A DNA stretch of 64,000 bases from Gammaproteobacteria bacterium (GCA_030147845.1 JASBUN010000046.1:128430-192429), one strand, 5' to 3'. Positions 1 to 9,652 are shown, counted from the stretch's first letter. Numbers and translations are program-made. The notes: generated by a model from the letters alone, not told the origin.

Positions 1-1206
1 CTTGAATCGATCGACGAAGGCACCTGCACTATCCTCTTCTTCCTTCCACTCCAGCAATTGGCGCAACCAGGCAATCTTCTTCTCAAAGCCCGCGTCATGG
101 CCGGCGCCTTCCTTATAGGCCCAATGAGCGGCAACGCCAAGCTCGGCATGTTCGTGCATCTCGCGGGTACGTATTTGCACCTCCAGCGTTTTGCCGTTGG
201 GGCCGATCACCGCAGTATGTAGCGATTGGTACTGGTTTTCCTTCGGCGTCGCAATGTAATCGTCAAATTCCTTGGGTATATGCTTCCAGAGCGTATGGAC
301 TACGCCCAGCGCGCCATAGCAGGCGGCGATGCTATCGGTAAACACACGCACCGCTCGCACGTCATATATTTCATCGAAGTCGACTCCCTTGTTCTTCATT
401 TTGCGCCAGATACTGTAAATGTGCTTGGGCCGCCCGCTAACCTCCGCTTTGATTCCCGCCCTTTCCAGTTCGCGCTGCAGCACTGCCACCAGATCGGCGA
501 TGTAGTTTTCGCGATCGACTCGCCGCTCATCGAGTAGCTTGGCGATCCGTTTATAAGTATCGGCGTCGAGATAGCGCAACGATAGATCTTCAAGCTCCCA
601 CTTCAATTGCCCGATGCCGAGCCGGTTAGCCAGTGGCGCGAAAATCTCCAAGGTTTCACGTGCGATGCGCGTCTGGCTGTCGGCATCCAGATGCGATAGC
701 GTGCGCATGTTATGCAATCTATCCGCGAGTTTAATCAATACAACGCGGACATCCTCTACCATAGCCAGCAGCATCTTGCGCAGACTTTCAGCGTCCGCCC
801 AATCCCTTTTTCCGCGCGCGTCGGTTGCGCCCGGAAATTCCTCGACCACCTTCATCTTGGTGACGCCGTCGACGAGACGCGCAACCGACATTCCAAATTG
901 CTCGCTGACCTCGGCCAGCGTCACCTTGGTGTCCTCTACCACGTCGTGAAGAATTGCGGCCACGATCGCCTCGCAATCGAGGTGCAGATCGGCGAGAATT
1001 TCAGCGACCGAGAATACATGTTGAACGTACGGTTCTCCGGACGCGCGCTTTTGTTCGCCGTGCGCGCGGCAGGCCAAATCCACGGCTCGGCGCACAATGG
1101 CACGCTGATCGGCGCTAAACTCGGCTGCGATCGCCTGCACCCAAGTATCCGCGTCGAACACCGGTTCGCCAATTGCGCCGGCCGTCTTGTCCTTTACACT
1201 CACCAT
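1..1206 (-). CDS. relA: RelA-type (p)ppGpp synthetase, 3' end off the window
   Basis: Stringent-response enzyme that makes (p)ppGpp from ATP and GDP/GTP. The open frame runs from an ATG at 1206 to the window edge and gives 402 residues; E. coli RelA has 744, so the TGS, helical and ACT parts lie outside. The N-terminal hydrolase (HD) domain holds YVQH, LHDVVEDT and KLADRLHN. The synthetase domain follows with GRPKHIYSIWRKM, HIPKEFDDYIATPK, YQSLHT, VQIRTREMHEHAELG and VAAHWAYKEG. The acidic EFDD synthetase signature is typical of RelA rather than SpoT/Rel, which have RxKD. Unusually, all metal-binding HD residues look intact. The family is certain; whether the protein also hydrolyses ppGpp is open. 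Confidence 0.95.
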   Translation of the reverse strand, partial: MVSVKDKTAGAIGEPVFDADTWVQAIAAEFSADQRAIVRRAVDLACRAHGEQKRASGEPYVQHVFSVAEILADLHLDCEAIVAAILHDVVEDTKVTLAEVSEQFGMSVARLVDGVTKMKVVEEFPGATDARGKRDWADAESLRKMLLAMVEDVRVVLIKLADRLHNMRTLSHLDADSQTRIARETLEIFAPLANRLGIGQLKWELEDLSLRYLDADTYKRIAKLLDERRVDRENYIADLVAVLQRELERAGIKAEVSGRPKHIYSIWRKMKNKGVDFDEIYDVRAVRVFTDSIAACYGALGVVHTLWKHIPKEFDDYIATPKENQYQSLHTAVIGPNGKTLEVQIRTREMHEHAELGVAAHWAYKEGAGHDAGFEKKIAWLRQLLEWKEEEDSAGAFVDRFK

Positions 1207-1421
1207 CCGCTTTATCCCGCCTGCTGCGACCGCCGTCTAGCGCACCCGGTCGCGGTATACCGCGTCATCACCAATTTCTCATGCGTGCATGATCATCCGT
1301 AGTTTCTATGCCATCATACCAGTCGGGTTCGGTGCCGCCATGACTGCGGTAACACGACTACATGCAGCTTCCCCGTCCAGACACCCATCGGCCCGTCGCA
1401 GCGCACCGCGGCGGCAACGCC

Positions 1422-1772
1422 TTACATAAGACGAACCGGCGCCTGATCGAGCAATCCCAACGCCGTTTGCACCAATCCGATGGCCAAATCCGCAAACGCG
1501 TCGATGTCGCGGCACGAAATTTCGACGTCGACGATCTGCTCACCCTCGCTACCGATGGTGCGCACCAACGAGTTTTGGCGCTCCAGTTCACACGTGACAA
1601 ACAAACTCGGTCGCGCGTCTCCGTCGGCCACCACGGCAAAGATATATCTATACCGCCGTGCATCATCACTTTCCACATCGCCTAGCAATACCGCACTGAA
1701 GCTGCCGATGGTATAACGGCGCTTGGGTACGGCGGTTTTAATAGCGGGGGCTTGCATAGCACGTGTCTCCAT
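1422..1772 (-). CDS. conserved-looking hypothetical protein
   Basis: No family recognised. The 116-residue product has no signal peptide or membrane segment, begins METRAMQAP and carries a mixed alpha/beta-like pattern with several acidic surface stretches. ATG at 1772 is chosen over an upstream TTG at 1781 that would overlap the preceding stop. It follows the DUF2835 gene within a few bases on the same strand, so the two are probably cotranscribed, and it precedes relA by about 215 bp. Gene reality rests on coding-like composition and tight spacing. Confidence 0.6.
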   Translation of the reverse strand: METRAMQAPAIKTAVPKRRYTIGSFSAVLLGDVESDDARRYRYIFAVVADGDARPSLFVTCELERQNSLVRTIGSEGEQIVDVEISCRDIDAFADLAIGLVQTALGLLDQAPVRLM

Positions 1773-1777
1773 AACGG

Positions 1778-2023
1778 TCAAACAACCGCGATTGGATCAT
1801 CGCCGACTTTGCGGATACCGAGAAATTTATTGTCGCCGCCGACACGCAGCACAAAGGTACCGCGAATGCCATCGCGACGAATGAAGGGCTGCAGAACGGT
1901 GGCGGGAAAACGCACGCTGCGCCCGTCAACGCTGCGCGCGGTCACGGTGCGGGCGGTACCGCGATAATAGGCAAGGTACCGCTCCGGGGGAATATTAAGA
2001 TGAATTCGAATTTCCTGTTCCAT
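1778..2023 (-). CDS. DUF2835 family protein
   Basis: Small protein of about 81 residues matching the DUF2835 family, which is common in gammaproteobacteria and has no known function. Recognisable stretches are NIPPERYLAYYRGTA near the start, VRFPATVLQPFI in the middle and GTFVLRVGGDNKFLGI near the end. The open frame extends 16 codons upstream, but ATG at 2023 gives the usual family length (about 70-80) and begins MEQEIRIHLN, the normal family start. It probably forms a two-gene unit with the gene ending at 1422. Confidence 0.85.
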   Translation of the reverse strand: MEQEIRIHLNIPPERYLAYYRGTARTVTARSVDGRSVRFPATVLQPFIRRDGIRGTFVLRVGGDNKFLGIRKVGDDPIAVV

Positions 2024-2121
2024 GGCCGCCAACCTACGACTTGTAGCTTGGGTTAGAATAGCATTTTTCACGCCGCCGGTAGCGCATAGTACCGAGCCGA
2101 CGTCGTCGCTATGGAGCGCGA

Positions 2122-2466
2122 ATGACAGACGACTACGAAATCTTGTCGGATATGGGCGCGGACAAATTGCGCGTTCGATTTGACGGCCAGTTTGCCGGAA
2201 ACGCGGTATTGTGGGACGCCACCATCGTTACGCTAAACCGCTACGTGAACGAAAAACTTGGCGGCGGGGGTAAATCAACCGCCATCCGCCCGTTCCTGCA
2301 AGTGTCCGCATACGAACAAACAAGCGCTGTCGTGCCGATCGAGATCGGCTTGCCGGTACTGCGCATCGACCGCCCGACAATTCTCAAGACCATAATCATG
2401 GTCCGCCAATACAAACGCCTTACGATCGGGCGGCACGAATTCGGGCAAGCCTGGAGTCAGCCCTGA
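2122..2466 (+). CDS. hypothetical protein
   Basis: 114 residues, not recognised. ATG at 2122 has a GGAG ribosome site six bases upstream (2112-2115). The sequence opens with MTDDYEILSDMGADKLRVRF and lacks a signal peptide or membrane segment. It is divergent from the DUF2835 gene and convergent with the NERD gene, whose stop lies 24 bp away. The product is soluble by inspection; no function can be assigned. Confidence 0.6.
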   Translation: MTDDYEILSDMGADKLRVRFDGQFAGNAVLWDATIVTLNRYVNEKLGGGGKSTAIRPFLQVSAYEQTSAVVPIEIGLPVLRIDRPTILKTIIMVRQYKRLTIGRHEFGQAWSQP

Positions 2467-2489
2467 CGCAAGCACGACGAACATCGGCG

Positions 2490-3089
2490 TTATTGCGGCC
2501 GCGCGACCGCTTGCCTGATTTTTTGCCACGCCAGCCTCAATGCGATCGGCAGACCTTCCAGCGCCGCTTTATCGACCGGCGTGTGCCGTGTCGGCAGCGC
2601 GTGCAAGTAACAAACGTTGCGGGGCATGCCTTTCGGAAACTGGCCGTCGCGGGTAAACGCTACCGTGCCGTCCACCGGGACCTCTGACGCCAACGCGCGC
2701 ACAGCAAAAACCCGCGCCTGATTAAGGTACAACGGGTTCTCAAAACGATAGCTGCGCCGCCCAATCAACTGCGTCCAGCCGTCGACGCCCTCGGCGCCAA
2801 AAATTGTGCCACGGTAATCGCGCACATCGATCACCCACAATCCACGCGCCGTTAACAGCAGATAATCCAAATGAATCTGACCGCCAACGCCGTCGGGGAT
2901 CATAACATCGTGCAGACAATCTAAACCCAACTGCGGAATTAGACGCGCGGCATGCTTGCCGGCGCGGTCAATGCGCCGTCGGCGCACCAAAATCAGCGCC
3001 AATAGCAGCAGCAGGATCAAGGCAAGCCACAGTACCTGTGGGTTGGCCGCCAGCCAAGCCCGAAACGTCCCAAACTCTGCCTGCCGCAC
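2490..3089 (-). CDS. membrane-anchored NERD-domain protein
   Basis: 199 residues. An N-terminal transmembrane segment (about residues 18-35, rich in Leu/Ile) is followed by RRRR and then a NERD (nuclease-related) domain: a hydrophobic core with GQIHLDYLLLTARGLWVIDV and a following YRGTIFG. NERD domains resemble restriction-type nuclease folds and are thought to bind or cut nucleic acid, but most are uncharacterised. The start is GTG at 3089. The gene is divergent from slt. No partner gene is visible. Confidence 0.75.
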   Translation of the reverse strand: MRQAEFGTFRAWLAANPQVLWLALILLLLLALILVRRRRIDRAGKHAARLIPQLGLDCLHDVMIPDGVGGQIHLDYLLLTARGLWVIDVRDYRGTIFGAEGVDGWTQLIGRRSYRFENPLYLNQARVFAVRALASEVPVDGTVAFTRDGQFPKGMPRNVCYLHALPTRHTPVDKAALEGLPIALRLAWQKIRQAVARPQ

Positions 3090-3240
3090 CCGCGTTCACT
3101 CCCGCCCAGATTCGCTGCCCAAATCATACCGGAACCCGACCGCGGCACAACCGAGCCGTAATAACCAGCGTCAAATAATCCGCGTCTTGCGCCGAGCGCA
3201 GCAACTGCGCATACTGGCACCCAGCCCAGGTCGGCTGACT

Positions 3241-5247
3241 ATGATTAAACACAACCTCAAATGCGCCTGCGGGCACAACCGCAGTTCCAAGCTTGTACGC
3301 ACGACGGCATTATTTCTGTTGCTGTTCGTTCGTGTGGGTCAGGCGCAAGACACCGCGCGTCTTGAACATCAGCGTCAAATGTTTTTGGAGGCTGAAACAG
3401 CGCTCAAGCAAGGGCAACGACCGCGCTACGTGGAACTGCTTGCGCGCTTACAAGACTATCCGCTCTATCCTTATCTTCGGTACGAGGACATCCAACAACG
3501 CTTCGATCGCACGCCGACCGAAGAGTTCGATACCTTCCTCAAAACCTACGCCGATACGCCGTTGGCGCCGCGCTTGCGCCGCCGTTGGTTGCAATCATTG
3601 GCTAAGCACGCACAGTGGCGCACCTACCTGCATGCCTACTCTTCGCCAGGAAACATGCGTGCCGACTGCAACTACCGCCTGGCGTTACTACATACCGGGC
3701 GCCGGCACGATGCCTTTGCGCATATGGACAAGATTTGGCTATCCGGCAATACGCTGCCGGATGCCTGCGACCCCCTCCTCGCTGCTTGGAATAAGTCCGG
3801 CGGGCTGACGACCGAACTGGCATGGAAGCGCATTCATGCCGCCATGGACGCACGAAATCCGCGCCTGGCGAAGTTTTTGGCCAAATACCTGCTAGCGTCG
3901 CAACGCCATTGGCTCGATGTTTGGTATAAAGTCTACCGCTCGCCGTCTTTGATCCTGACGGACAGCTCGTTACATAGCAAATCGCGGATCGCACATTGGA
4001 TTGTGGTGCAGGGGATTCAGCGCCTGGCACGCGCCGACTCAGCCGAAGCGGCGCGCATTTGGCCGCAGATCGAAGCGCGCTACGAACTCACCGAGCAGGA
4101 ACGCGCAAGTATCGAACGCGGTATTGCATTGCACTTGGCTTATGACGGCGATCCCCAGGCAGCCGACTGGCTGGCGCGGGTTCCAGCCGATTCGGCCGAT
4201 CGTACCGTACGCTTTTGGCGCATTCGGGTCGCGCTGGCCCATCAAGACTGGCATTCAGTATTGCATTGGATCGAGCAAATCACACCGAACGAGCGCGCCG
4301 ACGTGCGCTGGCAATATTGGCGTGCGCGCGGGCTTGCTGAACTTGGGCAAACGAGGCAGGCTGAAATCACCTTCAAGAGCTTGGCGAAAACCCGGAGCTA
4401 CGAAGGCTTTCTATCCGCCGACCACTTGGGCCTGCCGTATCATTTCGAAGAGAAAGAGCTCAAATTCGATCCCGCACAACTGGCACGACTGGCTGCACTG
4501 CCAGCCATACGCAGAGCGCGCGAACTATATGCACTCGATCGCATCGTCGACGCACGGCGTGAATGGCGCGATATAACGCGCAATTTCGGCGAAACGCAGC
4601 TGCGTCTAGCGGCCAAACTGGCGCAGTCATGGGGTTGGCATGATCGCGCCATTCTGACACTCGGGCAGTCTCAATATCGAGATGACCTGCAGTTGCGCTT
4701 TCCCATCGTGCATGAAAATATCGTATTCAAACAGTCCGACCAAGCTGGCATTAACCCGGCATGGGCGCTCGCTGTCATGCGGCGCGAAAGCGCGTTCGAT
4801 CCAAAAGCGCGCTCCAACCGCGGCGCAATGGGCTTGATGCAGTTGCTGCCGCGCACCGCTCGACGAGTCGCACATAGCCTGAAATTGCGCTTACGCCACA
4901 GTACACAATTATTCGAAGCGGACATGAATATTCGCATGGGCATCGCCTACCTGCGCATGCAGCTAAACCGTTTCGACGACCAACCCGTGCTCGCTACCGC
5001 GGCCTACAACGCCGGCGGCTACCGCGTCCGCCAGTGGCTCCCGGAACAGCATTCGTTACCGGCTGATATCTGGATCGAAACCGTCCCTTTTGGCGAGACC
5101 CGCAACTATCTACGCAGCGTACTTGCCTACACCGCCATCTACGAGGAGCGGTTAGGACGAAAGCCCACACGCCTGAAGGCCCGAATGCCGCCGATCGCGC
5201 CAACCAATCCACCCGTGCCGACGGACCAATCCGCACGGGGCGGATAA
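3241..5247 (+). CDS. slt: soluble lytic murein transglycosylase
   Basis: Periplasmic enzyme that cleaves the MurNAc-GlcNAc bond of peptidoglycan to give 1,6-anhydro ends. 668 residues, normal for Slt70. ATG at 3241 is chosen, although the frame is open far upstream, because it is followed by a signal peptide (hydrophobic FLLLFVRVGQAQ). The long central part is the helical superhelix (U/L domains). The C-terminal SLT domain has the catalytic Glu in AVMRRESAFDPKARS, then GAMGLMQLLPRTA and ATAAYNAGGYRVRQWL. The next gene follows after 12 bp. Confidence 0.95.
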   Translation: MIKHNLKCACGHNRSSKLVRTTALFLLLFVRVGQAQDTARLEHQRQMFLEAETALKQGQRPRYVELLARLQDYPLYPYLRYEDIQQRFDRTPTEEFDTFLKTYADTPLAPRLRRRWLQSLAKHAQWRTYLHAYSSPGNMRADCNYRLALLHTGRRHDAFAHMDKIWLSGNTLPDACDPLLAAWNKSGGLTTELAWKRIHAAMDARNPRLAKFLAKYLLASQRHWLDVWYKVYRSPSLILTDSSLHSKSRIAHWIVVQGIQRLARADSAEAARIWPQIEARYELTEQERASIERGIALHLAYDGDPQAADWLARVPADSADRTVRFWRIRVALAHQDWHSVLHWIEQITPNERADVRWQYWRARGLAELGQTRQAEITFKSLAKTRSYEGFLSADHLGLPYHFEEKELKFDPAQLARLAALPAIRRARELYALDRIVDARREWRDITRNFGETQLRLAAKLAQSWGWHDRAILTLGQSQYRDDLQLRFPIVHENIVFKQSDQAGINPAWALAVMRRESAFDPKARSNRGAMGLMQLLPRTARRVAHSLKLRLRHSTQLFEADMNIRMGIAYLRMQLNRFDDQPVLATAAYNAGGYRVRQWLPEQHSLPADIWIETVPFGETRNYLRSVLAYTAIYEERLGRKPTRLKARMPPIAPTNPPVPTDQSARGG

Positions 5248-5259
5248 GCTTGACCGGCC

Positions 5260-6054
5260 ATGACCAAGCTTAGCCCGAACGGCAAGCTGATTCACCGCAG
5301 CCACGATGGTCAAACACCGATTGAAATCTATGACGACGGACCGACGCGCGCTATGCATTTCGGAACCGTGGCGCGACAGAGCGCCATGCTGCTGCACACG
5401 CCGCATTCGCTAATACTGCCTTATACCCGCGCTATGATGTGTTTTTTGCTGTTCGCGGATGAGCCGAAAACGATTCTGATAGCCGGACTCGGCGGCGGGT
5501 CCATGCCGAAGTTTTTACTTCATCACTTTCCGGTCTGTCAGGTGGACGTGATCGAGTGCAGCAATCAAGTCGTCAAACTGGCCCATGTTTTCTTTTGCCT
5601 ACCGGAATGCGAACGGCTACATATCCATGTGAACGATGCGGCCAATTTCATGCGCGTTCATCGTCCAAACCAGCGTTATGACGTGATTCTCCTTGACGCC
5701 TTTACGGCGCAGGGCACGCCGGAATGCGTTGGACAAAAAGATTTCATCCGTTCATGCGCGACTGCGCTCAAACCCGACGGGATTATTGCCTGCAATCTTT
5801 GGTCCGGCCGCGATACCGGCTATCACAAAACTATACGGCTACTGAAGTCACACTTCGACGGCAACGTACTGATTTTCCCCGTGCACCGCAGAGGCAATGT
5901 CATCGCCTTGGCGGCATACCGGGAAATGGACGCCCACGGCAGTGCGGTCAAGCGTACCGCCGAGCGCCTGGAACGAGAGCTTGATCTGCAATTTCCCAGC
6001 TTCTTGCGCAGTCTACACCGACCCGGCGGTGTCTGGCGCCGCCTGTTCCGCTAA
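5260..6054 (+). CDS. spermidine-synthase-like / SAM-binding protein
   Basis: 264 residues with a Rossmann methyltransferase-type fold of the polyamine-synthase family: GLGGGSMPKFLL (SAM-type loop), VIECSNQVVKLA (acidic ribose-binding end), and YDVILLDAFTAQG. True spermidine synthases have a DxxD gate near the last motif; here it reads LDAFTAQGTPE, so aminopropyltransferase activity is uncertain. It lacks the fused transporter domain found in some relatives. It starts 12 bp after slt and is probably cotranscribed. Confidence 0.75.
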   Translation: MTKLSPNGKLIHRSHDGQTPIEIYDDGPTRAMHFGTVARQSAMLLHTPHSLILPYTRAMMCFLLFADEPKTILIAGLGGGSMPKFLLHHFPVCQVDVIECSNQVVKLAHVFFCLPECERLHIHVNDAANFMRVHRPNQRYDVILLDAFTAQGTPECVGQKDFIRSCATALKPDGIIACNLWSGRDTGYHKTIRLLKSHFDGNVLIFPVHRRGNVIALAAYREMDAHGSAVKRTAERLERELDLQFPSFLRSLHRPGGVWRRLFR

Positions 6055-6150
6055 ACCGACTTATACGACATCGCCAACCAACCTATTGGGTAACGCGGCC
6101 CGCAAGGGACCGGTCAAGGCCATGCTCTGCTCGACATTACTCCGCATGCG

Positions 6151-6654
6151 CTACTTGGGAACATGTTTACACGCCGGCTGAGCGGTATATTTGGCGCCTG
6201 TATCGATCAAAAAACTACCGGCGAGGAAGTTTCTGCCGATGAGTAATGGGTAACTGTATCGTGACCGGTCCACCAAACTGACTTGCACGTTTTTATACAC
6301 GTTTTTGACACACACCCCGAGCATGACTACGTAGCGCTTGCTCGGAATCCCGGTATGTTGCTTGATTCGCGCAGTGCGTACGATTTCCCGTTCGATCACG
6401 ATCGACTTTCCATGACTGTCGAGCATAGGAATCGCAATCCACTTCTTTCCATTACGCTCGAAAGGTGGATCGCATTTGCAATGTAACGACGTCACCTTCG
6501 CGCCGCTATCAATCTTCGCAGGAAAAGTTACGCCGCCTGGATAGATCGTCGCCTTCTCGATCCAACCGATTGGCTCCTTTGCTTGTGCGCCGAGCGCCGC
6601 GAACAACGCCACAGACATGAGTATGGGAAGCATCCATCTAACCGAGATTTTCAT
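6151..6654 (-). CDS. exported retropepsin-like (RimK-associated) protease-family protein
   Basis: 167 residues with an N-terminal signal peptide (MLPILMSVALFAALGAQA). The mature part matches the pfam05618-type 'ATP-dependent zinc protease' family, now seen as retropepsin-like: GWIEKATIYPGG, then KIDSGAKVTSLHC (active-site Asp in DSGA rather than DTGA), and LLIGRNFLAGSFLIDTGAKY at the C-terminus. Relatives cluster with RimK-type ligases, but none is nearby here. It is convergent with the spermidine-synthase-like gene. Confidence 0.8.
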   Translation of the reverse strand: MKISVRWMLPILMSVALFAALGAQAKEPIGWIEKATIYPGGVTFPAKIDSGAKVTSLHCKCDPPFERNGKKWIAIPMLDSHGKSIVIEREIVRTARIKQHTGIPSKRYVVMLGVCVKNVYKNVQVSLVDRSRYSYPLLIGRNFLAGSFLIDTGAKYTAQPACKHVPK

Positions 6655-7213
6655 ATCTACCCATCTTTAAGTTGTATGAACGAAATCGAATCCCTCATGG
6701 CGCCGAGAGCCATAGCCTTGCGGATGACACGCAACCGCAACGCCAAGCTACGGTGGCTCAGACAGCGCGCTCAGCCTCCACAACTTTATAGCAGGTATGG
6801 CATAGAGGACGCTAGTCGTTCCGCACCGGCAGCCACGTTAGGCCCCTTACGGCCGCAGCGTTCGATTGCGCCATACCGGTTGGCTATGGCACTCTTATAC
6901 CGGTTGCTCGCGCGACACGCACCAGGTCGACCAACAGCGAGGGAAATTCTGATTTAGTCGGTTAAGCGTATGACGGCAACGCGGGAGGCGGTGGCACGGC
7001 CCGGTTTACGTACAGCGACTGAGCGTACTGATCGGCTTCCCAACACCACCAGCTCCGCTTCAGCGCATTGATCGGCGCCTCGCCGGGCGGTTACCGCGTA
7101 GCCGCAGTCGCGATCTTCGCGTGCCGACAGTGGTACATACCCCGATCATCGGCATAAGAGCCCCGGCACCGGCCGCGGCGGCAGAGTTCAAAACGACAAA
7201 CGAGCGCCAACAC
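6655..7213. other. intergenic region, no gene recognised
   Basis: About 560 bp between the divergent retropepsin-like gene and corA. Frames are open here and there but give Arg/Pro/Ala-rich translations without recognisable motifs. It must hold both promoters; I see no clear sigma-70 boxes, tRNA or hairpin. Confidence 0.5.
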
Positions 7214-8293
7214 ATGGGTCACTTTATCAAACGCTATCATCCGCCGGGGACGTCACCGGGCACGCTCGGTGAACCACCGTCGACAAGCGATGCCAAGAAG
7301 CCGCGCATCAGCCTGATCGACTATACCGACACCGATTTCGAAGAAAAAGATCTTGCCTCGCTGGACGAATGCCGGCTGCAACTCAAACGCGACTCTGTCA
7401 CTTGGATACATGTGCAGGGAACGGTCACGCCGGATACGCTGCGCAGCCTTGGCGAGCTTTTCGTACTGCACCCATTGGCCATGGAAGACGTGATCAACAG
7501 CGGACAACGGCCAAAAACCGATTTTTTCGACAATCAATTATTTGTCATAATGAGCCATCCTGAAATCGCCGGCGCAGTCACTAACGTGCATCAGGTCAGT
7601 CTGTTTCAGGGTGATAATTTTCTGGTCAGCTTTCACGACGGCGATACCGATCCGTTCGACATGGTGCGCACGCGACTGCGCCGACACAGCGGTCGCATAC
7701 GTAAACGAGGATCGGATTACCTGCTGTATGCGCTACTGGACGTGGTCATCGACGAAGGTTTCCCGGTCCTGGAAACGCTCGGAGAAAAAATTGAGGATTT
7801 GGAAGAGGCGCTTTTAAATCATCCCGGCAAGGACACACTGCGTGAAATTCACCGCATCAAGCGCGAACTATTGCTTCTGCGCCGCATGCTGTGGCCGCAG
7901 CGCGAAGTGTTAAACACCATCATTCGCGATGAAGTCGTGCCGATCGGCGATGACATAAAAATTTACTATCGCGACTGTTACGACCACACCGTACAGATCA
8001 TGGATTTGCTCGAGACCTACCGCGATATGACGACAAACATGGTCGATCTATACCTCTCCAGTGTCAGCAATCGCCTAAATGAAACCATGCGTGTGCTAAC
8101 CGTGATCGCCACCATCTTCATTCCGTTGACGTTTATCGTCGGTGTCTACGGCATGAATTTTGGCAACAACACCAAGAGTCCGTGGGCGATGCCGGAACTG
8201 AACTGGTACTACGGCTACCCGCTAATATGGCTGATTATGGTCGCCATCGCGGCGACCATGCTCTTTATATTTAAGCGCAAAAACTGGTTTTGA
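7214..8293 (+). CDS. corA: CorA magnesium/cobalt channel
   Basis: Inner-membrane pentameric Mg2+ (Co2+, Ni2+) channel. 359 residues from ATG at 7214; the frame is open to a GTG at 7121, but that extension is low-complexity and family length supports 7214. A large cytoplasmic N-terminal domain includes PLAMEDVINSGQRPK and ends in the long stalk helix. The C-terminal pair of membrane helices brackets the YGMNFGNN selectivity loop, followed by FKRKNWF at the basic end. All key features of a genuine CorA are present. Confidence 0.95.
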   Translation: MGHFIKRYHPPGTSPGTLGEPPSTSDAKKPRISLIDYTDTDFEEKDLASLDECRLQLKRDSVTWIHVQGTVTPDTLRSLGELFVLHPLAMEDVINSGQRPKTDFFDNQLFVIMSHPEIAGAVTNVHQVSLFQGDNFLVSFHDGDTDPFDMVRTRLRRHSGRIRKRGSDYLLYALLDVVIDEGFPVLETLGEKIEDLEEALLNHPGKDTLREIHRIKRELLLLRRMLWPQREVLNTIIRDEVVPIGDDIKIYYRDCYDHTVQIMDLLETYRDMTTNMVDLYLSSVSNRLNETMRVLTVIATIFIPLTFIVGVYGMNFGNNTKSPWAMPELNWYYGYPLIWLIMVAIAATMLFIFKRKNWF

Positions 8294-8326
8294 AGTGCAC
8301 TAAAACTCAACGCCGAGTCGGAATGT

Positions 8327-8371
8327 GCGGGAGTAGCACACGGGCGCAAGAACTCCCGCGCGCTACTCCGC
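8327..8371. terminator. hairpin between convergent corA and solute-binding gene
   Basis: Inverted repeat GCGGGAGTAGC (8327-8337) against GCTACTCCGC (8362-8371), with one bulged base. A competing perfect 8-bp pair exists: GCGGGAGT with ACTCCCGC (8352-8359). There is no T-run on either side. Its position between two convergent stops suggests a bidirectional transcription stop. Confidence 0.45.
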
Positions 8372-8390
8372 TCACATCGAGACCATCTAC

Positions 8391-9395
8391 TTAATGGGCG
8401 CGACTCTTCATCGCCGGCGTCGGCAATGGCTTGAGCCGGCGCTCTTCCTGCGTCGCGCGGATAAAACCATGCTTCGCGTAAATATCCTGGGCTTCATCGG
8501 TACCCAGATACGCTAAGAACCGCGTGGCATTGTATTGATTACGGCCCTTCTTCAATGCACCGATGGCATAAGCCACTTTGCTCTGCATATTGTATGGCGG
8601 CGGAATCACTACGCCTTCGATCTTGCGTCCGATGCTGCGTTGATAGGTAATTTCCGTGGTCCATACCAGTCCGACGTCGGTCTTACCTTCCAGCAGGCGA
8701 ATCGGCGTTTCACGATGATGGCGCGAGGTAAACCACGTTTTGCCTTCGATCGCCCAACAACTCTTACATTGTTTGTTGGCCGTGACTTTCTCATAGATGC
8801 CAAGCATCTTGAGCATTTTCGAGCCGTAAAATTTGAATATGCCTTCGGTTAACGGGTTGGGCAACGTCACCACGACGTCATCGCGCGCCAAATCTTCCGG
8901 GCCTTTGATATGTTTTGGATTGCCCTCTAATACCTCAAGCTCGAGCTTATTATGGGTATAAATCATGTAATCACGCATCATGTCTTTGGCGCGCAATTTT
9001 TTGAGGTGATTGACGTTTACGCTGGCGAATAGATCGGGATTCATGGCGATCTTATGGCCGGCGATTTTACCCTGTTTGAGAAGCTGTCCCTTGAGAATTT
9101 GGCCGGGCGGGATAGTTTCCACGAACACGGTCTTGATGTCCGGGTTACGTTTCTGGAAGTCGCCGATCAAGTCTTGCATCACCATAAATTGGTTGCCGGC
9201 TAAATACATGACTAAGTCGGCCTTATACGAGTCGCCGATCTTGCCATAGTCGATTTTGCCATTGGCGTGAAAGGTACGATGATCGTGTCCTTTACCGACG
9301 TCCTTGGCCGCGAGGGCCGCGGGAGTCACACCGACGAGGGCGGCCAGTGCTGCTGAAAGGATCAAAGTACCCAACATTCTTGGTATTTTCGTCAT
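8391..9395 (-). CDS. orphan periplasmic solute-binding protein (ModA/sulfate-type fold)
   Basis: 334 residues with a clear signal peptide (TLILSAALAALVGVTPAALA). The mature part resembles extracellular binding proteins of oxyanion ABC importers: LVMYLAGNQFMVMQDLIGDF, PDLFASVNVNHL and GLVWTTEITYQRS. It carries a Cys pair, CKSCW, near residue 210, not typical of ModA. The ribosome site GGAGGAGAT lies just ahead of the ATG. No permease or ATPase gene is nearby, so it may be a stand-alone sensor or serve a distant transporter. The ligand is unknown. Confidence 0.75.
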   Translation of the reverse strand: MTKIPRMLGTLILSAALAALVGVTPAALAAKDVGKGHDHRTFHANGKIDYGKIGDSYKADLVMYLAGNQFMVMQDLIGDFQKRNPDIKTVFVETIPPGQILKGQLLKQGKIAGHKIAMNPDLFASVNVNHLKKLRAKDMMRDYMIYTHNKLELEVLEGNPKHIKGPEDLARDDVVVTLPNPLTEGIFKFYGSKMLKMLGIYEKVTANKQCKSCWAIEGKTWFTSRHHRETPIRLLEGKTDVGLVWTTEITYQRSIGRKIEGVVIPPPYNMQSKVAYAIGALKKGRNQYNATRFLAYLGTDEAQDIYAKHGFIRATQEERRLKPLPTPAMKSRAH

Positions 9396-9652
9396 TTTTT
9401 GATCTCCTCCGGTTTTAAAGTACTCAATGTTACTGCCCGATCTGCTTTTACGTACTTATTCCGCGGACTTTAGGTTGCCGACGCCAACCTGTCAAGCGAT
9501 CGATTCAGATCCCTGGCGGACCGGCAAGGCTTGCTCGAGAGCGCGCGTGGTGTGCGCCGACCGACTACACCGGCCCGACACGGTTCGGAGGCTGTAGGTA
9601 GCGCTTCCGCCGCGTGGCTTTGGTCATGGGTGCGTTCTGCGCGGAGCGGTCC

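Noticed and set aside
6583-6957. 124-codon + strand frame
   Set aside because: Begins inside the retropepsin-like gene and gives a low-complexity Arg/Pro/Ala-rich product.
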